A DNA stretch of 64,000 nucleotides from Abyssisolibacter fermentans (GTDB lineage: Bacteria; Bacillota; Clostridia; Tissierellales; MCWD3): positions 186,001 through 250,000 of the forward strand of contig NZ_LOHE01000090.1 in the NCBI RefSeq assembly GCF_001559865.1. Direction: 5' to 3'. Position numbers and translations under genes: made by a program. Within the stretch, counting starts at the first letter, position 1. Each line of letters opens with the position of its first letter. The notes below the pieces were generated by a model. That model ran no database searches, was not told the origin of the DNA, and was given only the letters and a program-made list of their open reading frames with translations. Positions 15,892 through 24,187 of the stretch are shown here, in pieces.

Positions 15892-17028
15892 TTGAAGATA
15901 AAAAAATTATTAATGATATTTTTTATAATGATACCTATTACTTTGGCAGGCTGTAATAATGATTCAACTGAAAATGGTGATTCACATAATAGCATAGAAC
16001 AAACAGAAGAAGCACAAGATAATAGTTTTGCTGTAGAGGTTATGAAGGTTGAAGCAAAAACTTTAACATGGGATTATAATACTATTGGTAAATTATATAC
16101 TAGTGAAGAAGTAAATGTATCGAGTGAAATGAACGGAAAGGTAAAAAATATATATTTCAATGTAGGAGAGAAGGTAAAAAAAGGAGATGTTTTATATACA
16201 TTAGATAATGGAGATATAAAAAATGAAGTTGACTTACAGATAAGCAAGCTTAAGACAAATTTAGAAGACTCTAAAATAAGATATGAAAATGAAGTGAAAA
16301 ATTTTAATAATGTTAAATTATTATATGAATCAGGGAGTATAGCCAAAAAGGATTATGATAATGCGCAGAAAATTTATGAGCAGACAAAATTGAATTATGA
16401 ACAAGCTCAAAAAGATTTATCTTCAAATTCCGTTAGCTTAAATTCAACAATAAATGATACAATAATAAAGAGCCCTATTGATGGTATTGTGTCAAATAGG
16501 AATATTGAGATTGGAGAAAAGACTTCTGTAAGCGACTTTGTTATAGTAAAATTGGATCCAATTACTGCAAAAGCTGATGTTTCTGAAAATGTTATAAATA
16601 AGATTTCTGTTGGAGATAAAGTTAGTGTAAATGTTCAGTCACAAGATTATTTAGGTACAATTAAAACCATAAGCCCTATAGGAAAAAATAATGGAAATAT
16701 GTATCCTGTTGAAATTGAGATAGAAAATGAAAATTTAACATTAAAACCTGGTATGTTTGCTGGTATTTATTTTGAAATTGAGAAAATGGAAAATCAGATT
16801 GCAGTTCCTAGGAAGTCAGTATTGTCTGATGGAGATAAATACTACGTTTATATAGTTAAAGATAATCAGCCACAAAAAGTTGCTGTAGAAAAGGGTATTA
16901 CTAAGGATGGATATGTTCAAATATCAGGAGAATTAACTGCTGGAGATATTTTAATAGTAAAAGGACATGAGTATATAAATGAAGAAAGCTCTATAAAAAT
17001 AGTTAATGAATTTACTTTAAATAAATAG
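15892..17028 (+). CDS. RND periplasmic-adaptor (HlyD/MFP) lipoprotein
   Basis: A 378-residue adaptor starting with TTG after GAAAGGAGAG. Lipoprotein signal (ITLAGC, about 16-21), first lipoyl half (VGEKVKKGDVLYTLDNGDI), helical hairpin (about 110-185), second lipoyl half (IIKSPIDGIVSNRNIEIGE), then beta-barrel and membrane-proximal domains ending INEESSIKIV. It follows the RND gene by 67 bp and precedes the kinase by 64 bp, so it belongs to a pump-adaptor-kinase operon. It is related to, but clearly different from, the adaptor at 262. Confidence 0.9.
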   Translation: MKIKKLLMIFFIMIPITLAGCNNDSTENGDSHNSIEQTEEAQDNSFAVEVMKVEAKTLTWDYNTIGKLYTSEEVNVSSEMNGKVKNIYFNVGEKVKKGDVLYTLDNGDIKNEVDLQISKLKTNLEDSKIRYENEVKNFNNVKLLYESGSIAKKDYDNAQKIYEQTKLNYEQAQKDLSSNSVSLNSTINDTIIKSPIDGIVSNRNIEIGEKTSVSDFVIVKLDPITAKADVSENVINKISVGDKVSVNVQSQDYLGTIKTISPIGKNNGNMYPVEIEIENENLTLKPGMFAGIYFEIEKMENQIAVPRKSVLSDGDKYYVYIVKDNQPQKVAVEKGITKDGYVQISGELTAGDILIVKGHEYINEESSIKIVNEFTLNK

Positions 17029-17033
17029 ATAAT

Positions 17034-17072
17034 AGGAAGTGTCTTAAAATATAATCCATTGAGACACTTCCT
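17034..17072 (+). other. Intercistronic hairpin between adaptor and kinase genes
   Basis: AGGAAGTGTCT and AGACACTTCCT form a perfect 11-bp stem with a 17-nt loop, starting six bases after the adaptor stop. No T-run follows on the plus strand, so it is more likely an mRNA processing or stability element that lowers kinase expression than a full terminator. Confidence 0.55.
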
Positions 17073-17092
17073 TAAAGACTTTGGAGGTATGT

Positions 17093-18541
17093 ATGTCAAT
17101 TAAGTTTAGATTAATGTTCTCTTACATTGGGATGATAGTAATACCGATTGTTTTAATTATTGTATTGAACTTTATGTTTGGCTTTTTTTATTTTGGTGAA
17201 CCCAAAAGTTTTAAGAATTTGCCTGGACCTGGCAAAGTTTTAAACGAAACTCTTTATAAAAGCAGTAATTTGAATCGTAAAATCAATATGATATTATTGG
17301 ATGATAAAGAAAAATTAAAGGATGCTATATACATAAAAACTTTAGGTGATGAATTTAAAGAAGTATATGCAGGAGTAGTTTTGAGAAAAGGTAGTGAGAT
17401 ATTATATGCTTCAGAAATGCTAGATAATGAGTTTGATTTAGATACTTTACCAAAGTTTAAAGAGGAATTTCATGAAAGCAATTTTTATAATAAGCGCAGT
17501 AGATTTGTTATGAATTCTCAAAATGATTTCTATTTTGAGGATGGGGCTGAGGCTTCAATATTTGTAGTTACAGATACTGAACTTGCTCAGCAAGATATTA
17601 ACCAAAGTAGAAATATTGCCACTTTAATTATTATTTCTGTATTAATTTTAACTACCTTAGCACTCACCTATTCAATCTACAAAGATATTATAAAGGGTAT
17701 AAGGGAATTAACAAATGCAGCAACTGAAATTAAAAATGGGAATTTGGATTATGAGGTAAAAAAATATTCAAAGGATGAAATAGGAGAACTCAGTCTAACA
17801 TTTGAGAAAATGCGTTTAAAGCTAAAGGAATCCTTAGAGATACAAAAAAAATATGAAGAAAACAGGAAAAACCTAATATCAAATATTTCTCATGATCTTA
17901 AGACACCAATAATGTCTATAAAAGGTCATATTGAGGGAATAAAGGATGGGATTGCTCATTCTCCTGAAAGAATGGATAAATATATAGATACTATTTACGA
18001 AAAATCAAAGGATATGGAATTATTGATTAATGAACTCTTTTTGTATTCAAGATTAGACTTAGAAAAAGAAGAATTTAATTTTCAAATTATTGATATTATA
18101 GAATTTCTAAGGTTTAGTGTTGAAGATTTAAGCTTTGACTTAGAAAAAATAGGTGGAAAAATAAGATTAAAATATGATTATGAACCAATATTTGTTAATA
18201 TAGATTTACAAAAGCTAAAGCGAATTATATTAAATATTGTTGGTAATTCTATAAAATATAGGGGAGAAGGACCTCTTATACTAGATATTAATGTGAAAAA
18301 GATTGATGAAGAAATAGTTGTTGAAATCAAAGATAATGGAAAGGGAATTTCTCAGGAAAATTTATCTCTTATTTTTGATAGATTCTATCGTGCAGACAAG
18401 TCTAGAAATACTTCTGTAGTTGGAAGTGGATTAGGACTTGCAATATCAAAGCAGATTGTTGAAAAGCATGGCGGTAAGATTTGGGCTGAAAGCAAAGAAA
18501 ATATAGGAACTAGTATTTTCTTTTCGTTAAAAGAATGTTAG
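17093..18541 (+). CDS. Membrane sensor histidine kinase
   Basis: A protein of 482 residues from the ATG at 17093, chosen because GGAGG lies five bases before it. Two membrane helices (about 6-30 and 178-196) bracket an extracytoplasmic sensor of about 150 residues. A HAMP linker follows, then the HisKA dimerisation helix with the phospho-accepting histidine (NISHDLKTPIMSIKGH), then the ATPase with N box (LNIVGNSIKY), G1 (DNGKGIS) and G2 (GSGLGLAISKQI). Its TAG stop overlaps the first bases of MITE-A copy 2. It probably senses an envelope stress and controls the adjoining efflux genes with the regulator at 18979. Confidence 0.93.
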   Translation: MSIKFRLMFSYIGMIVIPIVLIIVLNFMFGFFYFGEPKSFKNLPGPGKVLNETLYKSSNLNRKINMILLDDKEKLKDAIYIKTLGDEFKEVYAGVVLRKGSEILYASEMLDNEFDLDTLPKFKEEFHESNFYNKRSRFVMNSQNDFYFEDGAEASIFVVTDTELAQQDINQSRNIATLIIISVLILTTLALTYSIYKDIIKGIRELTNAATEIKNGNLDYEVKKYSKDEIGELSLTFEKMRLKLKESLEIQKKYEENRKNLISNISHDLKTPIMSIKGHIEGIKDGIAHSPERMDKYIDTIYEKSKDMELLINELFLYSRLDLEKEEFNFQIIDIIEFLRFSVEDLSFDLEKIGGKIRLKYDYEPIFVNIDLQKLKRIILNIVGNSIKYRGEGPLILDINVKKIDEEIVVEIKDNGKGISQENLSLIFDRFYRADKSRNTSVVGSGLGLAISKQIVEKHGGKIWAESKENIGTSIFFSLKEC

Positions 18542-18949
18542 GTAGTTGCAAAACGTAAATTTAAAAATGTAGATAACTATCATCATTTTTGCTCATTAAT
18601 TTTTGGCGAGGGGAACCATCTCTACACGTTATCATATAGCTTTTTCAATATGTGTATAATCTTTGACGGTTCCGACAAGAGCCCGTTTCTAAATAAAGAA
18701 GAAACTCACTACTCACTACGTTCCTAGGAATAAGTGATTTACTCAAAATCGTAGATTTTGGTTCTCTACTTAGAAGCGATGAAGAAACGAACTCTTGAAG
18801 TCACGCTTTCAAAGAAACATTAGAGAGTTCCCTAGTAACTATATTAGTGATTTTTGCAGCAGATATATGCTCTAAATGGGGAAAACTGAGTTGTTTCAAT
18901 AAATTTAAATGTAGTATTTATGAATATGTAGCATTTCGTAATTAACTAA
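18539..18949. mobile_element. MITE-A copy 2, between kinase and response regulator genes
   Basis: A 411-bp non-coding element starting TAGGTAGTTGCAAAAC and ending with the imperfect inverse (TTTCGTAATTAACTAA). It is bracketed by the perfect 11-bp direct repeat TAAAAGAATGT (18528-18538 and 18950-18960). Internal order matches copy 1: outer arms GGGGAACC/GGTTCCC-like, CAAGAGCCCGTTTCT/AGAAACGAACTCTTG, and the core at 18708-18773. It fills almost the entire gap between the two genes of the two-component system and provides the kinase stop codon. Confidence 0.88.
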
Positions 18950-18978
18950 TAAAAGAATGTAAAAAAGGGGAATCATTT

Positions 18979-19668
18979 ATGAAAAAAATATTGATTATTG
19001 AAGATGATATTAGTATTGCAGAATTAGAAAAAGACTACCTTGAGATAAATGGTTTTGATGTAAAACTAGAGAATTCTGGGATGAAGGGAATAGAAAGAAC
19101 TAGAAAAGAAAAATTCGATTTAATTATATTAGATTTAATGCTTCCTGGGATTGATGGTTTTCAAATATGTAAGGAATTAAGAGATGGATTGGATATTCCT
19201 ATACTGATGGTTTCTGCCAAAGGAGAAGGAATTGACAAAATTAGAGGACTCGGTCTAGGGGCAGACGACTATATAACTAAGCCCTTTAGCCCTAATGAAT
19301 TGGTTGCTAGAGTTAAAGCACATCTTAACAGATATGAAAGATTGACCAGTAAAGATAAGAACCAGAGTGAAATAATAGAGAACAATGGACTCTCATTAGA
19401 TAGTTATTCAAAAAGAGTATATGTAAATGATAAGGAAGTTACTTTAACTTCAAAGGAATTTGATATTTTACATTTGTTAGCTAAAAACCCTAATCGTGCT
19501 TTTAGCAAAGATGAAATATTTGAAAGAATCTGGGGATTTAATTCATTGGGTGAGATATCCACCGTAACAGTTCATATTCGAAAAATACGTGAAAAAATAG
19601 AACCAGACCCTACTAATCCTAAATATATTGAAACATTATGGGGAATTGGATATAGGTTTAAATTATAA
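18979..19668 (+). CDS. OmpR/PhoB-family response regulator
   Basis: A 229-residue regulator: receiver domain (about 1-118) with the acidic pocket IIEDD, phospho-acceptor in LIILDLMLPGIDG (about residue 52), threonine/serine in MVSAKG and lysine in YITKPF, then a winged-helix DNA-binding domain (about 130-228; LTSKEFDILHLLAKNPNRAF, TVHIRKIREKIE). ATG with AAGGGGA eight bases upstream. Cognate to the kinase at 17093, from which it is now separated by MITE-A copy 2. Likely targets are the RND/adaptor and tolC-like promoters. Confidence 0.93.
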   Translation: MKKILIIEDDISIAELEKDYLEINGFDVKLENSGMKGIERTRKEKFDLIILDLMLPGIDGFQICKELRDGLDIPILMVSAKGEGIDKIRGLGLGADDYITKPFSPNELVARVKAHLNRYERLTSKDKNQSEIIENNGLSLDSYSKRVYVNDKEVTLTSKEFDILHLLAKNPNRAFSKDEIFERIWGFNSLGEISTVTVHIRKIREKIEPDPTNPKYIETLWGIGYRFKL

Positions 19669-20141
19669 AGAAAGCTAATTTATTATAGGGCTATATATAA
19701 AAAAGTATGATTGATAGAGCCTGTAAAAGCTCTATTTAGCTAAATACTTTTACTCTCATATAGTACTATTTTACTTATAATTGCATTTTTATTGCTCGAT
19801 AATAAAGTATATCTTCTTTAAATATATATAATATATGATAACTATAATCGAGAAGTTTACAAACCATCTGAATTTCTAAATTACACGCTTTTTCAATTTT
19901 ATTGATAATTGCAAAAATATAAAATTAACAAAATAAAAAAGCAATAAAAATGAAATTTCTTTAGTGGTTAGATATATATTTTATAATATTTTAAAGTTAA
20001 TAATTAAAGTCATAAATATAAAACATATATATTATTTTTCTATAAAAAAGCCTATTTCTACTCTAATAGAGCCCTCTTATTTTTATTTACTTTAGCTTAA
20101 TCCGTCTTAAATACCTTTTCTATTGATTGATACTACTGATA
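19669..20141. repeat. Gene-free stretch with degenerate REP-like sequence
   Basis: No gene seen. ATAGAGC...GCTCTAT at 19714-19735 can form a weak hairpin after the regulator gene. Bases 19757-19855 resemble 22562-22670 (GCATTTTTATT...GATAACTATA). Bases 20048-20140 are a diverged copy of the REP-like unit found at 22274-24079, retaining CCTATTTCTA..., AATCCGTCTTAAATACC and TTTTCTATTGATT but lacking the CCCACC...GTGGG end. Confidence 0.55.
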
Positions 20142-20501
20142 TTATGCCTTGTAATCGTCTTCATGTGACTCTTCACAAATAACTCTCTTTAATTTTTCAA
20201 TAAATGCATGGTCTTGTTCATACACTTCTATAGCTTTATCTGTACTTAGCACAAATTCTTGTATTGTATTTTGTACTGATTTCATCTCTTTTATATCTTT
20301 TTTTACTGTTAGTAGTTCTTTATTTATATCTTTTATGTCTTCCTTTACTGTCACTAGTTTTTTATTTATATCTTTTATGTCTTCCTTTACTGTCACTAGT
20401 TCCTTATTTATATCCCTTATGTCATTTTTTATCTCATGCTGTTCTCTTTCAATATTACCAAGTTTGTCTAGTATCATAAATAGTATTTTTTCTTGATCCA
20501 T
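20142..20501 (-). CDS. Small coiled-coil protein with 14-residue tandem repeats
   Basis: 119 residues, start ATG after AAAGGGGG. Almost wholly helical and charged. Three tandem units of 14 residues (DIRDINKELVTVKE, DIKDINKKLVTVKE, DIKDINKELLTVKK; residues 27-68) are encoded by three 42-bp DNA repeats at 20298-20423. The heptad pattern (I/L at a and d) predicts a trimeric or dimeric coiled coil. No signal peptide or membrane segment. Similar small proteins are common in Firmicutes without known function; I do not assign one. Confidence 0.75.
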   Translation of the reverse strand: MDQEKILFMILDKLGNIEREQHEIKNDIRDINKELVTVKEDIKDINKKLVTVKEDIKDINKELLTVKKDIKEMKSVQNTIQEFVLSTDKAIEVYEQDHAFIEKLKRVICEESHEDDYKA

Positions 20502-20754
20502 TAATAAAACCCCCTTTACTTACATTTTGATTATATCAAATAGTTATGATCTAGTCAAAATCTTTAACTAATGGTATATAATGGTGGATATAGTAACTCT
20601 TTATGTTTCTATAATATAAATATTGCTGTCTTTCTTGAATATTTTTGAATCAATTCCTAGAAGAAAGTTAAATATTATATTATAAAATATAATATTTAAA
20701 GTATAATAATTAAGGTCATAATTATATGAATACATTATAAATTATTTTTCTGCA

Positions 20755-20845
20755 AAAAAATCCTATTTTTTGAAATATAGCTTTTCTTATTCTTACCTAG
20801 TTTTAACTTAATCTACTGAAGACCTTTTTTCTTTTGATTAATTAG
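20755..20845. repeat. Degenerate REP-like unit
   Basis: TCCTATTTTTTGAAATATAGC, CTTATTCTTACCTAGTTTTAAC and CTTTTTTCTTTTGATT follow the order of the 22274-24079 units, but the CCCACC...GTGGG end is absent. An old, eroded copy. Confidence 0.55.
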
Positions 20846-20859
20846 TCTATTTTGATTCT

Positions 20860-21147
20860 TTATCTAAGTTCAATATAAATTTCTTTGCCTAATCCTTTTG
20901 CCACTTTATATAAAAAATCTAATGATGGATTATAGTTACCACTTTCTAATCTACTAATATTTGATTTCTGTGTACCAGTACGAAAAGCAAGTTCTTCTTG
21001 GGTCATGTTTTGTTCAGCTCTTGCTTTTATTATTTCTGAAATAATTGCATATCGTGGTTTAAGCTTTTCATATTCAGCTTTAAATTCTATATCTTTCATT
21101 AAATCTTCTTTAACTTTTGAAAATGACACACCTGCTTTACTCATCAT
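20860..21147 (-). CDS. XRE-family (HigA-like) antitoxin/regulator
   Basis: 95 residues with a single helix-turn-helix of the Cro/C1 type (NMTQEELAFRTGTQKSNISRLESGNYNPSL, about 49-78) and the N-terminal extension (KDIEFKAEYEKLKPRYAIISEIIKARAEQ) typical of HigA antitoxins that follow a RelE/HigB toxin. ATG at 21147, or 21144, after GAGG. The partner toxin gene upstream is reduced to about 23 codons that overlap this start, so it is an orphan antitoxin that may still repress its own promoter. Confidence 0.8.
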   Translation of the reverse strand: MMSKAGVSFSKVKEDLMKDIEFKAEYEKLKPRYAIISEIIKARAEQNMTQEELAFRTGTQKSNISRLESGNYNPSLDFLYKVAKGLGKEIYIELR

Positions 21148-21208
21148 AGCACCTCTTTTCGTAATCGTTTTTATATTTTATCGCTTTTTCTAACTCTATT
21201 TGAGTAGT
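21137..21208 (-). pseudogene. C-terminal relic of a RelE/HigB-type toxin gene
   Basis: Directly upstream of, and overlapping by 11 nt, the XRE antitoxin start is an open stretch reading TTQIELEKAIKYKNDYEKRC then YDE and stop. This matches the usual C-terminus of HigB/phage-derived Gp49-like toxins (TP..EIEKA...K.DYE.R). A stop codon lies just before it and no toxin body follows upstream, so the toxin has been lost. Confidence 0.6.
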
Positions 21209-21314
21209 TCATTAGATTTATTTTATACCATACAAAATGCCATTTCCAGTACGCATACATCAATTATTTATTATTCTAACCCAAGTTCTTAGGCAACACC
21301 AATTGTTACAGAAA

Positions 21315-22097
21315 CTATTTATCCATAGCTTTACTGACTTTTCTAACTGTTTCTCTATTAACTTCCATCATCTCTGCTATTTTTCTCTGTGATAATTTTG
21401 TCTTACTAACAAGGATTTCTATAACCTTTTCTTTTAACTCTAGTTTATTTATATCTTTTATTCCGCTCTTATCTCTAAAATAGTCTTCAACAAGCCTCCA
21501 ACCTTTTTCTTCTTCAATTTCTTTTTTATATCTATCTCCTTCTAAGTAAGTATTATCATCATGTATTTTATGATATTTTTTGAACTCTTCAATTAGAAAT
21601 CCCTTACCTTCAATTGAAAACATATCTATTATAAAGTCAACATCTGTTATAATTGAAGATTTACTTATATAGTCATTATAGCTACTCCATTTATATTCTT
21701 CAGGTTCTTTAGTCATTTTAGCTTCAACAGGATTATTATGAATATATCTCATTAAACAAAGTAGATATCTATCATCTTCTACAGGTTCACTTCTAAACCT
21801 ATCTTGAAATACATGTCCTATTTTATTGTACTTTGTGTTAAAATATGCTGCATACCTAAGGTTTATTTTTTTCATTAAATTACTTAGATTTTCTTCTTCT
21901 TTTAATAATAAATGTATATGGTTATCCATTATACAATAAGCTAATAATTTAAAGCCTGTCGCTTCTTTTATTTTCATCATTATATCCAATAATTTTGCTT
22001 TATCTCTGTTTTTTTCATATATCCTCTTTCTATTATTACCTCTCATCATTACATGATAATATCCTGATTTACTTAGTTGTCTTTTACATCTAGGCAC
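21315..22097 (-). CDS. REP-associated tyrosine transposase (RAYT, Y1/HUH type)
   Basis: A protein of 260 residues from the GTG at 22097 (MPRCKRQLSKSGYYHVMMRG), preferred over an upstream ATG because GGAAGGTGAT lies just before it and RAYTs normally begin MPR. The HUH active-site strand is MDNHIHLLL, with the tyrosine region around YLLCLMRYIHNNPVEA. A C-terminal helix-turn-helix (LSQRKIAEMMEVNRETVRKV) is present. RAYTs act on single-stranded REP hairpins, and an array of REP-like units lies immediately upstream at 22274-24079. The gene looks intact. Confidence 0.93.
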   Translation of the reverse strand: MPRCKRQLSKSGYYHVMMRGNNRKRIYEKNRDKAKLLDIMMKIKEATGFKLLAYCIMDNHIHLLLKEEENLSNLMKKINLRYAAYFNTKYNKIGHVFQDRFRSEPVEDDRYLLCLMRYIHNNPVEAKMTKEPEEYKWSSYNDYISKSSIITDVDFIIDMFSIEGKGFLIEEFKKYHKIHDDNTYLEGDRYKKEIEEEKGWRLVEDYFRDKSGIKDINKLELKEKVIEILVSKTKLSQRKIAEMMEVNRETVRKVSKAMDK

Positions 22098-22894
22098 TAT
22101 TATCACCTTCCTTATTAATATAAATTTTATCAATTATTTATATTAATTTCAATATTAAGTTTTTTTTACCTTTAGCGAAATGTTCTTGCCTTATCCTAGA
22201 TTTCGAATTTCAAACTCATTTATATTCAATTTTATTATTTTTGTATCGCTAGCAACACTTCACACAAAAAAAACCCTATTTCTTTCGAAATAGAGCTTCT
22301 CTTATTCTTACCTATTTATAACTTAACCCGTCTGGATTACCTGTTTTCTTTTGATTAAATATCAATGGTATTCATTTCATTCCCACCCAAAAAGAACCGT
22401 CCCCAGTGGGTGTTAAATAAGCCCTATTTCTTTTGAAATAGAGCTTCTCTTATTCTTACTTATTTATAACTTAACCCGTCTGGAATACCTTTTTCTTTTG
22501 ATAGAATATCAATGCTATTTATTTCATTTCCACCCAAAAAGAACCGTCCCCAGTGGGTGTGTCATATAGTATTCTACTTCCCATTGCATTTTTATTCCTC
22601 CATACTACAGTATATTTTCCTTTTCAATTAAATGTTATCATATACGATAACTATAGTCAATAGTTTTTTACATTACTACATTCCTACTCACTCAATATAG
22701 TCTTCTCAGCTAAATTAGATGCTTATTTCTTTTATCCACTTTAATGTAAAATAAACCCTATTTCTTTCGAAATAGAGCTTCTCTTATTCTTACCTATTTA
22801 TAACTTAACCCGTCTGAAATACCTGTTTTCTTTTGATTGAATATCAATGCTATTTATTTCATTCCCACCCAAAAAGAACCGTCGCCAGTGGGTG

Positions 22895-23073
22895 TCCATC
22901 TAGGCACTATTATCACCTTCCTTATTAATATCAATTTTATCAATTATTTATATTAATTTCAATATTTAGTTTTTTACCACTAACGGAATGTCCTTGCCTT
23001 CTCCTAGATTTTAAACTCATTTATACTCAATTTTATTATTTTTGTATCACTAGCAACACTTCACACAAAAAAA
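22895..23073. repeat. Duplicated leader of the RAYT gene
   Basis: This stretch repeats 22093-22273, that is, the first codons and upstream region of the RAYT gene up to the first REP-like unit (CATCTAGGCACTATTATCAC to CTAGCAACACTTCACAC), with a few changes and a small deletion. The rest of the second RAYT gene is absent; the duplicate is fused directly to the end of a REP-like unit. Confidence 0.75.
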
Positions 23074-23211
23074 CCCTATTTCTTTCGAAATAGAGTTTCT
23101 CTTATTCTTACCTAGTTATAACTTAACCTGTCTGGAATACCTGTTTCTTTTGACTAAATATTAATGGTATTTATTTTATTTCCACCCAAAAAGAACCGTC
23201 CCCAGTGGGTG

Positions 23212-23412
23212 TTAAATCTACATCAAACTATTAATAAAAAAGAGCATATTAAGTATTATTTTGATGCAAAATTAGCCCTATTTCTTTCGAAATAGAGCTT
23301 CTCTTATTCTTACCTATTTATAACTTAACTTCGTCTGAAATACCTGTTTCCTTTTGATTGAATATCAATGCTATTCATTTCCACCCAAAAAGAACCGTCC
23401 CCAGTGGGTATG
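23212..23412. repeat. 201-bp direct repeat, left copy (right copy 23879-24079)
   Basis: Identical to 23879-24079 as far as I can read. It consists of about 64 bp of leader (TTAAATCTACATCAAACTAT...) plus one whole REP-like unit. The two copies bracket 466 bp containing a truncated secreted-protein gene and an AT-rich gene-free stretch (23500-23878), and could drive its deletion by homologous recombination. Confidence 0.8.
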
Positions 23413-23498
23413 TGTGTTGTTGAACTTAAAGCAAATGAAGGTACTCCCATTATAAATATCATGCTCATTACACATAAAATAGCTAAAAATTTTTTCAC
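23325..23498 (-). pseudogene. Secreted-protein gene cut after its signal peptide by a REP-like unit
   Basis: GTG at 23498 follows AAAGGAGGAG and opens a clear signal peptide (MKKFLAILCVMSMIFIMGVP then SFALSS). Three codons later the frame runs into REP-like unit 5 in reverse (HIPTGDGSFWVE...) and stops at 23325, giving 57 residues. The mature part of the original protein is gone. Expression signals look intact, so a short exported peptide could still be made. Confidence 0.6.
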
Positions 23499-24110
23499 TT
23501 ATTACTCCTCCTTTGATTATCATTTAAACTTGTATTTAATCTATGAGATAAATCTCATATACCTTTAATCAACTTAATAGACTTCCGAATAATTACTATA
23601 TTAATTGCATATGCAATATTTATATAATAACTTTACAACATAAAAAGTTATTATAGTAACAATTTGTATTAAATATGATTTACATTTTTCACTATACTTT
23701 ATTATATATTTCTACTTTTTATATATTTTTCCTTCTTTTTATATATTTAATTTATTTAACATTTACAATTATTTATTTTATATTTTTTCATTTTTATATA
23801 GGATGCATTAATTAAACTAGCTAAAAATAGGAATGATTTGTGTTGTATTCTTGGGAATAGATAACATATTCATGATTATTAAATCTACATCAAACTATTA
23901 ATAAAAAAGAGCATATTAAGTATTATTTTGATGCAAAATTAGCCCTATTTCTTTCGAAATAGAGCTTCTCTTATTCTTACCTATTTATAACTTAACTTCG
24001 TCTGAAATACCTGTTTCCTTTTGATTGAATATCAATGCTATTCATTTCCACCCAAAAAGAACCGTCCCCAGTGGGTATGCAGTGGGTGTGTTGTCCAGTG
24101 GGTGGGTATT

Positions 24111-24151
24111 AAAAAGAACCCCTTTGGATTTCTCCGCTGGGGTCCTTCTTT
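24111..24151 (-). terminator. Terminator of the S-layer protein gene
   Basis: On the minus strand ACCCC...GGGGT with flanking AGAAGG/TTCTT pairing, followed by TTTTTAATA. It lies 36 bases after the stop of the gene at 24188. Confidence 0.75.
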
Positions 24152-24187
24152 GGTTGAGAACTGCTGAGTCCTCAAGTTCATTTTTAA

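Larger units (their letters stand above)
22274..24079. repeat. Array of six REP-like units linked to the RAYT gene
   Basis: Six units of 134-140 bp at 22274-22412, 22422-22559, 22756-22894, 23074-23211, 23276-23412 and 23943-24079. Each starts with the hairpin CTATTTCTTTCGAAATAG, continues with conserved TTCTCTTATTCTTACCTA and CTTAACCCGTCTG motifs, and ends CCACCCAAAAAGAACCGTCC plus CCAGTGGG, in which CCCAC and GTGGG pair. All six lie in the same orientation with unrelated spacers of differing length. Two eroded copies occur at 20048 and 20755. Substrates of the neighbouring RAYT are the likely explanation. Extra half-ends (GTGGGTG) follow the last unit up to 24106. Confidence 0.85.

Noticed and set aside
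22274-24079. Repeat array considered as CRISPR
   Set aside because: Units are about 140 bp with internal hairpins, spacing is irregular and no cas genes are present; a RAYT gene explains it better.
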